Positions 26,711-35,417 of a DNA stretch of 64,000 nt are shown piece after piece. The stretch is from Thiobacillus sp. (GTDB lineage Bacteria > Pseudomonadota > Gammaproteobacteria > Burkholderiales > Thiobacillaceae), in the NCBI RefSeq assembly GCF_030696885.1, contig NZ_JAUYRI010000005.1, positions 1 to 64,000 on the forward strand, read 5' to 3'. A model generated the notes under the pieces. It was not told the origin of the DNA, searched no databases, and worked only from the letters and a program-made list of their open reading frames with translations. Made by a program: the position numbers and the translations under genes. Numbering within the stretch: the first letter of the stretch is position 1; each line of letters opens with the position of its first letter.

Positions 26711-27725
26711 CGTGTTCCACCGTCAGGGTCTTGAGTGCGCAGCCTGCCGCAGCCAGCTGTTCGGCGAGGCGCGCGCGGTTGCCCTGCAGCACGGGTTCGG
26801 TGTCGGACTGCTCCGGCACCATGCGGATGCTGAACGCCTGCTGCGCGTCGAGCCGGATATGCACGTTCACGGTACCCAGCTGCGGCAGCGTCAGCTTGAG
26901 ATGCGATTCCCAGCCCCTGCCGGCGGTTTCGTCGCCGCCGGGGGCGGCATTTCCGTCCTGTTCCTGATCGGCATCGTGACGCAGCATCCATTCCAGCGGC
27001 TGCCCCGGCCACAGTTCGCCGCGCCAGACGAATTGCGGCGACTCCAGCACCTGCAACTGCTGAGTCAGCAGGGCGAGCAGGGGATTGGCCGGCGCCTGGG
27101 GCGCGCCACGCGGCGCTTCGGCGGCCGGGCGGTTTTGCGGCTCCTGCAGCAGCCCGTCGAGGCTGTCCTGGCCGACCACCCAGTTGGCCAGGTGCGATTC
27201 GTAGAACAGCCCGCTGCGGACCAGCGTGGTGCGCAGCGCGAGCGCAAGGATGGACGGATTGATCGTGGCCTGGTCGAGCAGCGGACCGGGTGCGGTCAGC
27301 GTCGGCAGGGCGCCGCGTCCGGGCAGCTGCTGCATCAGGTCGCTCAGCATGCGCGCGGTCTGACTCAGCTTGGGCGCATCGGTGGCGGCCGTTTCTGGCG
27401 GGTCGAGCAGGAATACCGGTTGCGGCATGTGGCCGGCAAAGCGCAAGCGCAGGGTGTCGCCCGGCGCCGTGTGCTGGGGCAGGCGCATGGCCACGTTTTG
27501 ACCCTCGATCTCGACCAGCGACACGCCTTGCGTCAGGCTTTTGACCAGGCCGGTCAGCGTCTGGCCAACCTTCAGATGTTCAAAGGCGGCGCGCGGCCCG
27601 GCCTGGTCGCGCTCGGTGGCATTGAGGACGCGCTGTGCGCCCACGAGGCCGGACAGTTGACGATTCGGGCCATCCAGCGCGGGCGGGACATCCAGAATAC
27701 GAGCCAGGAACTGAACCGGAAACAT
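26697..27725 (-). CDS. Second FliK-like hook-length control family protein
   Basis: A 342-residue protein. The C-terminal part (about 245-340) has SHLKLTLPQLGTVNVHIRL and LQGNRARLAEQLAAAGCALK, the pattern of the FliK C-terminal domain. The N-terminal part (PVQFLARILDV, HLKVGQTLTGLVKSL) differs from the fliK at 17.7 kb. The ATG at the end of the fliT-proximal gap is chosen. Its pairing with a stand-alone FlhB C-terminal domain repeats the FliK-FlhB partnership. Confidence 0.8.
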   Translation of the reverse strand: MFPVQFLARILDVPPALDGPNRQLSGLVGAQRVLNATERDQAGPRAAFEHLKVGQTLTGLVKSLTQGVSLVEIEGQNVAMRLPQHTAPGDTLRLRFAGHMPQPVFLLDPPETAATDAPKLSQTARMLSDLMQQLPGRGALPTLTAPGPLLDQATINPSILALALRTTLVRSGLFYESHLANWVVGQDSLDGLLQEPQNRPAAEAPRGAPQAPANPLLALLTQQLQVLESPQFVWRGELWPGQPLEWMLRHDADQEQDGNAAPGGDETAGRGWESHLKLTLPQLGTVNVHIRLDAQQAFSIRMVPEQSDTEPVLQGNRARLAEQLAAAGCALKTLTVEHDGDA

Positions 27726-27736
27726 GGGCCCGGGTG

Positions 27737-28066
27737 TCAGGCCCGCTGTGCGCCGTAGGCCTCGACGCTGCGCTGACTGGTGCGAATCGCGCCGAGGCGC
27801 TGCTGCAGCATATGCATGTGCGGCTCGGTGAGGGCGCGGATTTGGGCGTCGTGTTGCAGGATGGTGCGGATGATTGCAACCTTGGCGCGCTGCTCGGTGG
27901 CGCTGAGCGGCACCGGCGCGGCATCCATCAGGCTGCCGACATAGCCGCGGCAGCGTTGTTCCAGCATGGCCAGTTCGTCCCACTCGCCCTGGCGGGCGGC
28001 GGTCAGCATGGTGCCGGTGAGGGCGGAGAGCGATTCGTAGGTGCTGAGCATTTCGTTGCTGGTCAT
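27737..28066 (-). CDS. fliT: Flagellar protein FliT (FliD export chaperone)
   Basis: A 109-residue helical protein (MTSNEMLSTYESLSALTGTM) with the size, acidic N-terminal half and position after fliS expected of FliT, which holds the filament cap protein before export. Sequence similarity within the family is low, so the assignment rests mostly on context. The start has GGAG eight bases upstream. Confidence 0.8.
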   Translation of the reverse strand: MTSNEMLSTYESLSALTGTMLTAARQGEWDELAMLEQRCRGYVGSLMDAAPVPLSATEQRAKVAIIRTILQHDAQIRALTEPHMHMLQQRLGAIRTSQRSVEAYGAQRA

Positions 28067-28079
28067 GTCGATCTCCGGA

Positions 28080-28505
28080 TCAGGCAGCCATGGAATGGTG
28101 GGATGCGCCGGGCGCGGCGTTGCTGATCTGTTGCCATGCGCCATGCAGGTCGCGCAGCAGGGTCAGCACTTCTTCCAGCGGGGCGGTCTGATTGTTGATG
28201 TGCGCGAGCATCAGGCGCTGGCTCATGTAGACGTACAGCGCTTCAAGCTGCTGCGCGATCTCGCCACCCTGGTGCGGATCGAGCGCGGCCTGCAGTCCTT
28301 CCACGATGATGTTGTTGGCCTTGCTGATGGCGGCGGATTTCTTCGGGATGTCGCCTTCATTGATGTGCTTGATCGCCATCCGCACGGCCAGTTCTGCGCC
28401 TTCGTACAGCATCACGATGAGCTGGTGCGGGCTGGCCGCGACGACGCCGGTCTCCAGCCCTACATTGGCATACGTGTTGGCGGCGCTTCTGAAATTCGTA
28501 TACAC
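28080..28505 (-). CDS. fliS: Flagellin export chaperone FliS
   Basis: A 141-residue helical chaperone. It has the FliS pattern NTYANVGLETGVVAASPHQL, IVMLYEGAELAVRMAI and EALYVYMSQRLMLAHI. It binds the flagellin C-terminus and prevents polymerisation in the cytoplasm. It follows fliD after 21 bases. Confidence 0.96.
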   Translation of the reverse strand: MYTNFRSAANTYANVGLETGVVAASPHQLIVMLYEGAELAVRMAIKHINEGDIPKKSAAISKANNIIVEGLQAALDPHQGGEIAQQLEALYVYMSQRLMLAHINNQTAPLEEVLTLLRDLHGAWQQISNAAPGASHHSMAA

Positions 28506-28526
28506 GTCTCTCTCCTGATGGGTTCT

Positions 28527-29951
28527 TTAGTTGTTTGACGGCTGGCTGAGCAGTTGCTGCGTCAAAAACGTGCTGGTGCTGTTCATGCGGCTCAGCATGA
28601 GATTCAAGTTGGTGTACTCGGCGGTGTACTTTTTCTGCAGGGCCAGCATCCGGTTTTCCAGCCGGTCGACTTCCTCGCTGCGGTCCTTGACGAAGCTCTT
28701 GAGACTTTCGGTTCGGCTCTCGATCAGGCCGCCGGCGCTCAGCGCAGTCGTGGCCCACGCATCCATCCGGGTGGCGAAACCCGAAGGTGACGAGAACAGG
28801 TTGACCACATCACTGTAATCGGTCGCAATCGCGCTGTTGAGCGCGCTGCTGTCCAGCGCCAGCGTACCGTCCGCCTTGGACGTAATGCCGACCTGGGAAA
28901 GCGAGCTCAGGGTGCCGCCGGTTGCAGGCGTGATGAAAATGTTGCGAAGTTGATCCTGCATCGTGCGCAGGGCACTGTCCCCCGCGAGGACGCCGCCCGC
29001 GCTGCCTGTGCTGCCGTATGAGGAACGCGACTTGATCTGGCTGGCCAGTGCGTTATAGGCGTCGACAAAACCGGACGCTGCGGTGCTGATGGCCGCGGTG
29101 TCGCGCGCGACGGTCAGACTGGCCGGCGTGGCCGTCGTGTTCTTGAGCGTCAGCGCGACGCCCTGGATGGCCCCGCTGACCGTGTTGGACGCGCTGGTGA
29201 TCGCGATGCCATTTACCGTGAGGCTGGCATTCTGGGCGGCCAGGGTCTGGTTCAGGTTTTGCGTGCCGGCAGGGTCATAGCCCAGCAGGCTGTCGATGCT
29301 GCCGTCGCCGCCGCTGGTGGTGATTTTCAGGCTGTTGCTGGCGCCGGTGCTGCTAGAGGTCAGGGCCAGACGGTAGGGCGTGCCGCTGCCGTCGTTGACG
29401 ATGGTCGCAGTCACTCCCGCGGAAGCGGCATTGATCGCGTCGCGGATGCCTTCCAGCGTGTTGTTGGTGCCGTCGATGACGACGTTGACCGTGCCGCTGC
29501 CGTTGGAGGTGAACGCAGCGCCGCTGTACACCCCGTTGGTCAGCGTGCCGCCGCTGATGGTGCCGAGGTCAATCGTGACCGTGGTGGCCGTTCCGTCGCC
29601 GATGGCGACGTTGCTGGCGGTTTGCCCTGCGGCGACCAGGTTCTGGGATTGGGCAAGCTTGCTTACGTTCACGCTGTAGGTGCCGGGTACTGCGGTGCTG
29701 TCTGCCGTGGCGGACATCGCACCGGTATCGGACGGCGTGGCGGAGAGTTTCTGCAGCGTGGTATTCAGGGATTTTGCTGCGGTTTGAAATCCCGATACCA
29801 GGCTGCTGAGCGTGCCGAAGGACGAAATCTTGGTTTCGTAGCTGCTGATCTTGGCGTTGAGGCTGTCAATGGGACGGCGCTCGATCCCCATCAGCTGCGA
29901 AACGAGCGTGGGCACATCGAATGCGGTCGTGGTTGAAGCGGTGATTGCCAT
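28527..29951 (-). CDS. fliD: Flagellar filament cap protein FliD
   Basis: A 474-residue cap protein. The N-terminal coiled region has FDVPTLVSQLMGIERRPIDSL and the C-terminal one has VDRLENRMLALQKKYTAEYT, the conserved ends of FliD. The centre is a Ser/Thr/Gly-rich variable region containing flagellin hook IN-like repeats. It follows flaG after 15 bases. Confidence 0.96.
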   Translation of the reverse strand: MAITASTTTAFDVPTLVSQLMGIERRPIDSLNAKISSYETKISSFGTLSSLVSGFQTAAKSLNTTLQKLSATPSDTGAMSATADSTAVPGTYSVNVSKLAQSQNLVAAGQTASNVAIGDGTATTVTIDLGTISGGTLTNGVYSGAAFTSNGSGTVNVVIDGTNNTLEGIRDAINAASAGVTATIVNDGSGTPYRLALTSSSTGASNSLKITTSGGDGSIDSLLGYDPAGTQNLNQTLAAQNASLTVNGIAITSASNTVSGAIQGVALTLKNTTATPASLTVARDTAAISTAASGFVDAYNALASQIKSRSSYGSTGSAGGVLAGDSALRTMQDQLRNIFITPATGGTLSSLSQVGITSKADGTLALDSSALNSAIATDYSDVVNLFSSPSGFATRMDAWATTALSAGGLIESRTESLKSFVKDRSEEVDRLENRMLALQKKYTAEYTNLNLMLSRMNSTSTFLTQQLLSQPSNN

Positions 29952-29966
29952 GATCAGCCTCCCGGC

Positions 29967-30329
29967 TCAAGCCTTTTGGGTGAGCAGCATACCCTGCTGG
30001 AATTGTTCGATTCCGCGAGATATGGCCAGTGTTGCTTCGGACGGAAACTGGCGAATCAATTCGCCAGTGCTGGTGTCCACCATTTTCACCACGGTTTCCC
30101 GGGTGTCGGTGTCCACGCTGAATTCAAGGTTGAGATTCGACTGTCGCATGACGCTATTGATCGCTGCAACGGCGCTTTTCAACTCGGCGGGTGTGGGTTG
30201 CACAGGGGCATTCGGAGCCGGGGCCACGGTAACAGCCGCAACGGCAGCCGCCTTGACAGGCACTGCGTCTTGGGTGCGTGCACCAGGCTGTGCAGCCTGA
30301 TTCATCTGGGTACTAGTCTGGATAATCAT
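29967..30329 (-). CDS. flaG: FlaG family flagellar protein
   Basis: A 120-residue protein. The C-terminal half has LNLEFSVDTDTRETVVKMVD and TGELIRQFPSE, the FlaG signature; the N-terminal half is Ala/Pro-rich linker. FlaG influences filament length in other bacteria. AAAGGAT precedes the ATG. It lies between fliC and fliD as is common in beta- and gammaproteobacteria. Confidence 0.93.
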   Translation of the reverse strand: MIIQTSTQMNQAAQPGARTQDAVPVKAAAVAAVTVAPAPNAPVQPTPAELKSAVAAINSVMRQSNLNLEFSVDTDTRETVVKMVDTSTGELIRQFPSEATLAISRGIEQFQQGMLLTQKA

Positions 30330-30352
30330 GATGGATATCCTTTAAGCGAAAT

Positions 30353-30377
30353 CCCAGGCCGGCCGGGCCGGACTGGG
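30353..30377 (-). terminator. Hairpin between fliC and flaG (possible attenuator)
   Basis: CCCAG...CTGGG encloses an inner CCGGC/GCCGG stem. The downstream side (ATTTCGCTT, minus strand) has only a poor T tract, so it may be a partial terminator or a 3'-end stabiliser that lets fliC be more abundant than the distal genes. Confidence 0.4.
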
Positions 30378-30395
30378 AGTCTTGCCTAGTTATGC

Positions 30396-31112
30396 TTAAC
30401 GCAACAGCGTCAGCACGGTGCTCGGCGTCTGGTTGGCCTGCGCCAGAACCGCGGTACCAGCCTGCTGCAGAATGTTGTTGCGTGCTTGTGCCGACGTTTC
30501 AGCAGCGTAGTCGGTATCCATGATCCGGCTGAAGGACGCCGACAGGTTCACCGATTCGGTCTGCATGGTGGCCACCGCAGAAGCGAAGCGCACCATGTCG
30601 GCACCGTAGTTGGCACGGGCGGTGGTCACGGTGCCAATGTCGGTCGTGATGCCGGCAGCCGTGGTGGCGGTCGGGGCGGCGATCACGGCGCTGACGCCGG
30701 TAACCTGGGTGCCGTTGCCGTCCACGGTGGTGGCGGTGGCGGCGGTCGTCAAACCGGCGATACGCGCGTTTTCCGCGATCAGGGCAGTGGCTTCGGGGCC
30801 GGAGGCGGTGCCGCCCAGCTGCACGGCGATTTCGTACAGGCGCTTCAGGTTTTCGTGAATCTGCGCGGCATAACCGTCGTTGGTCTGTGCCTTGGAAATC
30901 GCGTCGCTGGCGTTACGGGTGGCCACGTTGGTGCCACGAATCTGCTTGTCGTAGCCGGTCGCAATGCCGAGGCCGGTCGCGTCGTCCTTGGAGCTGTTGA
31001 TCCGCAGACCGGATGACAGGCGCTCCTGGGCGACTTGCAGGCCGATGGCCGACTTGTTCAGTGCTGCGCCGGCGAACAGTGCGCTGACGTTGGTGTTGAT
31101 TACTTGTGCCAT
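30396..31112 (-). CDS. fliC: Flagellin FliC (short form)
   Basis: A 238-residue filament protein. Both conserved ends are present: MAQVINTNVSALFAG with RLSSGLRINSSKDDATGL, and ILQQAGTAVLAQANQTPS with VLTLLR at the C-terminus. The central variable region is a short Thr/Ala/Gly-rich stretch (about 115-165), so this flagellin is smaller than most. In the D1 helix LKRLYEIAVQ (89-98) an aromatic residue replaces the Arg usual in LQRxRELAVQ. A sigma-28-type promoter lies 97 bases upstream. It heads the late operon down to cheV. Confidence 0.97.
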   Translation of the reverse strand: MAQVINTNVSALFAGAALNKSAIGLQVAQERLSSGLRINSSKDDATGLGIATGYDKQIRGTNVATRNASDAISKAQTNDGYAAQIHENLKRLYEIAVQLGGTASGPEATALIAENARIAGLTTAATATTVDGNGTQVTGVSAVIAAPTATTAAGITTDIGTVTTARANYGADMVRFASAVATMQTESVNLSASFSRIMDTDYAAETSAQARNNILQQAGTAVLAQANQTPSTVLTLLR

Positions 31113-31208
31113 GATGTTTCTCCTTAAGTGGGTCGAATAGTCCGGTCTCTGATGCCGTCAACTTTGGTCTGCCCGCTGCGTGGGCCACATGAACCGCCGT
31201 TGTGAGAG

Positions 31209-31235
31209 GAATCGTCGGGGGTCGGAGAAAGTTAA
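31209..31235 (-). promoter_or_regulatory. Candidate sigma-28 (FliA) promoter of fliC
   Basis: Minus strand: TTAACTTT-N11-GACGATTC, 6 of 8 and 5 of 8 matches to TAAAGTTT-N11-GCCGATAA with exact spacing, 97 bases before the fliC start. The position and gene make it plausible although the -10 match is moderate. Confidence 0.55.
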
Positions 31236-31302
31236 GGCCGGCTTTCAAAAAACTTCATGGGTTGGGTGCAAACCTGTGCGATGCATTGGATATAGAGTCG
31301 CT

Positions 31303-32928
31303 TCATTCGGCATCCGGCGGCGCCGCCTGCGCGGCGGGGGCGAGAAACACGCGATTCTTGCCGGCCAGCTTGGCCTGATACATGGCGCCGTCGGCGCGGG
31401 CGATTGAGGCCTCCTGCGCTTCGCCGGCACTGCGCTCGGCCACGCCGGCGCTGAAGGTGATCAGCACACGCTCGTTGTTGTCGAGGAAATATTTCTTGGT
31501 GAGGCTGCGCTGCAGGCGGGTGATGATGCGTTCGGCTTCGCCCAGCGGCGTGTTGGGCAGGATGATGAGGAATTCCTCGCCGCCCAGGCGCGCGATGTGG
31601 TCGGTGATGCGCAACTCTTCCTTGGCGACCGCGACCAGATGGATCAGGGCTTCGTCGCCGGCCTTGTGGCCGCGCTTGTCGTTCAGCGACTTGAAATTGT
31701 CGACGTCGAGCACGGCCAGGCTGAACGGCGTGCCGTAGCGGTCGGCGCGCGCCGCCTCGCGCGCGAATTCGTCGTCGAGGCCGCGCCGGTTGAGGCTGCG
31801 GGTCATCGGGTCCTCGCGCACCAGCGCGCTCATCTGCGCGAGTTCGGTTTCCAGCTGGCGGATGCGGCTTTCGGCATTGATGGCGGCGTCGCGCTCCTCG
31901 ATCAGCTGCAGATGGGCGCGGTGGCTATCGGCCTGCGCGCTGCGGGTTTCTTCGAGCAGGTTTTCGAGGATGCGGTTGAGCTCGACCACGTCTTCGGTAT
32001 TGCTGATGCGTTCGATGTGCGAGGCGAGCTTGCCCTGGTATTCGTCGTTGGCCGCCACCACGTCGCCCATGCGGCTGACGAAGGTGGTCATGGTGGCCTT
32101 GAGGTTGGCGGTGGCTTCGCGCAGGCCGTGCTTCACCATGCTCTGCTTGTAGATCACTTCCTTGAGGCGCTTTTCGGCGTCCTGCAGCGCACGGATCTTG
32201 ATCGGGCCGGCGATGACCTTTTGCACCACGTCGAGCTGGCCGCGCAGCCAGGTGTCGTCGTCGAGCAGTTCGCCGATGTTTTCCACCAGCAGCAGCAGCA
32301 CGCGCTTGAGCGTGTCCTGCAGGCCACGGGCATCGGACGCCTGCATTTCAATGTTCATCCACAGCGATTTCAGGCCGCTGGCGGCGGCGTCCAGCGCGGC
32401 GGTGCTGTCGGCTTTGCGCACCGACACGGCGAGTTCGCGGGCCTTTTCCTCCAGCCGGGGAATCGGCTCGAGCTGCGGTGCGACGCCGAGTTCCAGCGTC
32501 TTCGCCAGCAGTTCGCGCAGCTGCGCCTGGGGATCCTGGGACTGACCGGCGGCGGCGCGTGCCGGCCGCTCGCGTTCTGCCGGCAGGCGGTCCTTGCCGT
32601 CCGGCTGCTTGAGCTGGCGAACGACGTCGGACAGCACCCAGCCACACTGGCGCCAGTCCTGCTTGTCGATGGCGCGGACAAGGCTGGCCGCCTGGGCCGC
32701 CAGCGCGGGGTGCTGGGTTTCGATCTCGCCCGCCAGCGCCGTCAGTGCGCTGGCGGCGCTGGGCGCCTTCGACGCGCCGGCTGCTGCACCCGTGGGTGCG
32801 CCGACGATTTCCCCGTACAGGGTCTGGTAATTGTCCGGCGTCGGGGCAATCCGACGCAGCGCCAGACGGCGCAGGGTTTCCCGCGCGACTTCGGTCGGGT
32901 TGTCCAGGTTGATGCGGGCTTCAGCCAT
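31303..32928 (-). CDS. GGDEF diguanylate cyclase
   Basis: A 541-residue cytoplasmic protein. The C-terminal GGDEF domain (about 375-530) has the active site ARLGGEEFLIILP and the inhibitory I-site RITD five residues before it, so it should make c-di-GMP and be product-inhibited. The N-terminal 370 residues are helical (coiled coil near 290-370) with no domain I can name. It lies upstream of fliC on the same strand with a 190-base gap, and its c-di-GMP could act on YcgR encoded in the flagellin operon. Confidence 0.92.
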   Translation of the reverse strand: MAEARINLDNPTEVARETLRRLALRRIAPTPDNYQTLYGEIVGAPTGAAAGASKAPSAASALTALAGEIETQHPALAAQAASLVRAIDKQDWRQCGWVLSDVVRQLKQPDGKDRLPAERERPARAAAGQSQDPQAQLRELLAKTLELGVAPQLEPIPRLEEKARELAVSVRKADSTAALDAAASGLKSLWMNIEMQASDARGLQDTLKRVLLLLVENIGELLDDDTWLRGQLDVVQKVIAGPIKIRALQDAEKRLKEVIYKQSMVKHGLREATANLKATMTTFVSRMGDVVAANDEYQGKLASHIERISNTEDVVELNRILENLLEETRSAQADSHRAHLQLIEERDAAINAESRIRQLETELAQMSALVREDPMTRSLNRRGLDDEFAREAARADRYGTPFSLAVLDVDNFKSLNDKRGHKAGDEALIHLVAVAKEELRITDHIARLGGEEFLIILPNTPLGEAERIITRLQRSLTKKYFLDNNERVLITFSAGVAERSAGEAQEASIARADGAMYQAKLAGKNRVFLAPAAQAAPPDAE

Positions 32929-33105
32929 GTTTGTGGGACCCGGTTCTAGCCGGGACGATCAGGATATTCGAATGGTAGTGCGGAAGCGGGGGAGCCAAAG
33001 GGCCAATTAAGGCGGGAAAAGCCTCGTATTTCCACGCCTGAAACCTATCACCACTTGCATGGTAGGGTCTAGCTCGGCCGCAGGGCGTCCGCACCGGGGG
33101 AAAAC

Positions 33106-33753
33106 TCAGTCCAGCAAGCCGTTCTTGATCGCGTAATGGGTCAGTTCGGCGTTGTTCTTGAGCTGCATTTTTTTCAGCAGGCGGGCCCGGTACATGCTGA
33201 TGGTCTTGACCGACAGCGCGAGCTTGTCGGCGATGGCGGAAACGGGCAGGCCGGAGGCGATCATGCACAGGGTCTGGTATTCGCGGTTGGAGAGCCCCTC
33301 GTGCGGTAGGCTGTCGCGTTCGCCGCTGACCTGGCTGGCGAGTTCCTGCGCGACTTCGGCGCTGATGTATTTCTTGCCCGAGGCGACCATGCGGATCGCA
33401 TCGACCAGCTGGGCGGGTGCGCTCTGCTTGTTGAGGTAGCCGGCGGCACCGCTTTTGAGGGCGCGCACCGCGTACTGGGTTTCGCGGTGCATGGACAGCA
33501 TCAGCACCTGCAGGCCGGGATGCTCCTTCTTCATCAACTCCAGCGTCTCGATGCCGCTGCGGTCGGGCATGGTGATGTCCATCAGCACCATGTCCCAGGA
33601 TTCGCGGCGGGCCATTTGCAGGGCGCGGCTGGAGCAGTCGGCCTCGCCGGCGACCTCGATGTCGTCGACCTCGGCCAGGATCTGCTTGAGGCCTTCGCGT
33701 ACGATGGCGTGGTCGTCGACGATGAGGATGCGATAGGGTTTGACGGCTGCCAC
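33106..33753 (-). CDS. NarL/LuxR-family response regulator
   Basis: A 215-residue regulator. The receiver has ILIVDDHAIVREGL and phosphoacceptor Asp in VLMDITMPDRSG; the C-terminal LuxR-type helix-turn-helix has GLSNREYQTLCMIASGLPVS and KLALSVKTISMYRARLLKKM. A GTG start (VAAVKPYRIL) is chosen because no ATG lies between the upstream kinase stop and the receiver. The sensor kinase gene is 40 bases upstream on the same strand, giving a two-component pair. Targets are unknown. Confidence 0.9.
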   Translation of the reverse strand: MAAVKPYRILIVDDHAIVREGLKQILAEVDDIEVAGEADCSSRALQMARRESWDMVLMDITMPDRSGIETLELMKKEHPGLQVLMLSMHRETQYAVRALKSGAAGYLNKQSAPAQLVDAIRMVASGKKYISAEVAQELASQVSGERDSLPHEGLSNREYQTLCMIASGLPVSAIADKLALSVKTISMYRARLLKKMQLKNNAELTHYAIKNGLLD

Positions 33754-33793
33754 GGAAGTCTCTGCTTGGTATCTGTTTGGATCGATTATGCCG

Positions 33794-35266
33794 TCATTTC
33801 GCCGACTCGGGCACCGCGGCAGACAACGGAATGCGCAGGCTGACCTGGGTGCCGCCGCGTTTGGCGGGCAGGACGCTGAGTTCGCCGCCCAGTGCGGCGG
33901 CACGCTCGCGCATGCCGAGCAACCCGAAACCCGGCCTGCCCCGCGGCTTGCCGGTCGGCTGGATGCCGCGGCCATTGTCGGTCAGGGTGAGCAGCAGGCT
34001 GTCCGGTTCGCGCACCAGCTTGAGTCTGACCCGGGTGGCGTGCGCGTGCTTGGCGACATTGGTCAGCGCTTCCTGCACGATGCGGAAAACGGCGGTGGCG
34101 GCATCCGCGTCGAGCGGAACCGGCGCGTCGGGCGCGCTGAACTGGGTGGCGATATCGGTATTGTGGGCAAAGCGCTGCAACTGCCAGTCGATGGCCGCGA
34201 CGATGCCCAGGTCGAGCGCGGCCGGCCGCAGGTTGGAAGCGATGCGGTGGGCCGCCTCGAAGGTCTGGTCGACCACGCTGTCGAGATAGGCGGCGCGTTC
34301 GGCCAGCTTCTGCTGCCCGGGTGGCAACTGCTGCATCAGCCACGACAGGCCGATCTTGATTGCCGTGAGATTTCCGCCGAGGTCGTCATGCACCTCGCGC
34401 GCAAGCTTGAGGCGCTCCTGTTCCTTGACGATTTCGACGTGCGCGGCCAGCGCGCTCAACTGTGCCCGCGAGCGCAGGATTTCCGCTTCGGCCTGTTTGC
34501 TGTGGGTCACGTTCAGCATGATGCCGTCCCACAGGGTTTCATCTGCAGCAGTGCGCTGGCTGACGCGGATGGCAATCCATTTCACGTCCTTCCAGTCCTT
34601 CATCCACAGGCGCCCCACCCAGTTGAAGCTCAGGGGAACGCCGCCCGACGCGTCCAGTCCCGCCAGATAGCTGTCGCGATCTTCCTTCAGGATCAGCTTG
34701 AAGAAGCGTTCCGGCCTGGCGCGCAAGGCGGCTGCCGGGATGCCGAGCAGCTGCGCCGATTGTTCGCTGACGTAGCGCAGCGTGGGCGGGGTATCGTGCT
34801 TTTGCATGACCTGGAAGGCCATGCCGGGAATGTGCGCCACGATCGCGCGCAGGTCGGAGGCCGAATGCTCCAGCGCCTGCCGCGTGGTTTCGCGCAGGCT
34901 GACGTCGTTGGTGATGCAGATGAGCACCGGCTTCTCGCGGTCGTTCGCATAGAGCAGCCGGGTTTCGGCCGGATAGAGCGTGCCGTCCTCGCGGCGCAGG
35001 TGCACGTCGAGGGTGGTGCGGCGTTTCTTGCCGTTCTTCAGCAGCGCCAGCAGCGTGCTGAATGAGCGTCCATCCTGCGGCGACATCAGGTCCAGCGGCG
35101 TCAGCTTTTGTAGAGCCTTGAGCCCGTATTGCAGGTTGTGCTTGGCAGCCTGGTTGGCCTGGACGATTTTCAGGGTGTCCGCGTCGAACACCAGCACTTC
35201 GGTGGTCGTTTCCCGCAGGATCGACAGCAGCAGTTCGCCCTTGTCGTCGGCTATGAATGAACGCAT
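33794..35266 (-). CDS. PAS-domain sensor histidine kinase (NarX-type HisKA_3)
   Basis: A 490-residue soluble kinase. Two PAS domains (about 10-125 and 130-255) precede the HisKA_3 dimerisation domain with LAREVHDDLGGNLTAIKIGL (phospho-His near 288) and a compact ATPase domain with RGRPGFGLLGMRERAAALGG. This kinase class pairs with NarL-type regulators, matching the next gene. No membrane segment is seen, so the signal is cytoplasmic. Confidence 0.92.
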   Translation of the reverse strand: MRSFIADDKGELLLSILRETTTEVLVFDADTLKIVQANQAAKHNLQYGLKALQKLTPLDLMSPQDGRSFSTLLALLKNGKKRRTTLDVHLRREDGTLYPAETRLLYANDREKPVLICITNDVSLRETTRQALEHSASDLRAIVAHIPGMAFQVMQKHDTPPTLRYVSEQSAQLLGIPAAALRARPERFFKLILKEDRDSYLAGLDASGGVPLSFNWVGRLWMKDWKDVKWIAIRVSQRTAADETLWDGIMLNVTHSKQAEAEILRSRAQLSALAAHVEIVKEQERLKLAREVHDDLGGNLTAIKIGLSWLMQQLPPGQQKLAERAAYLDSVVDQTFEAAHRIASNLRPAALDLGIVAAIDWQLQRFAHNTDIATQFSAPDAPVPLDADAATAVFRIVQEALTNVAKHAHATRVRLKLVREPDSLLLTLTDNGRGIQPTGKPRGRPGFGLLGMRERAAALGGELSVLPAKRGGTQVSLRIPLSAAVPESAK

Positions 35267-35417
35267 GGTCCTCCTGGTGATTGAATCCCTGAAACGGCAA
35301 CGAGCCCGCCTGGCTTGAGCGCTCCATTATGGCGGCAAACGGCAGGCCGGCCGGACCCCATTGAAATCCGGTCAATTCCCCCGCATCTACTAAGCTTGAA
35401 ACGTAGAGGTATTGCCC

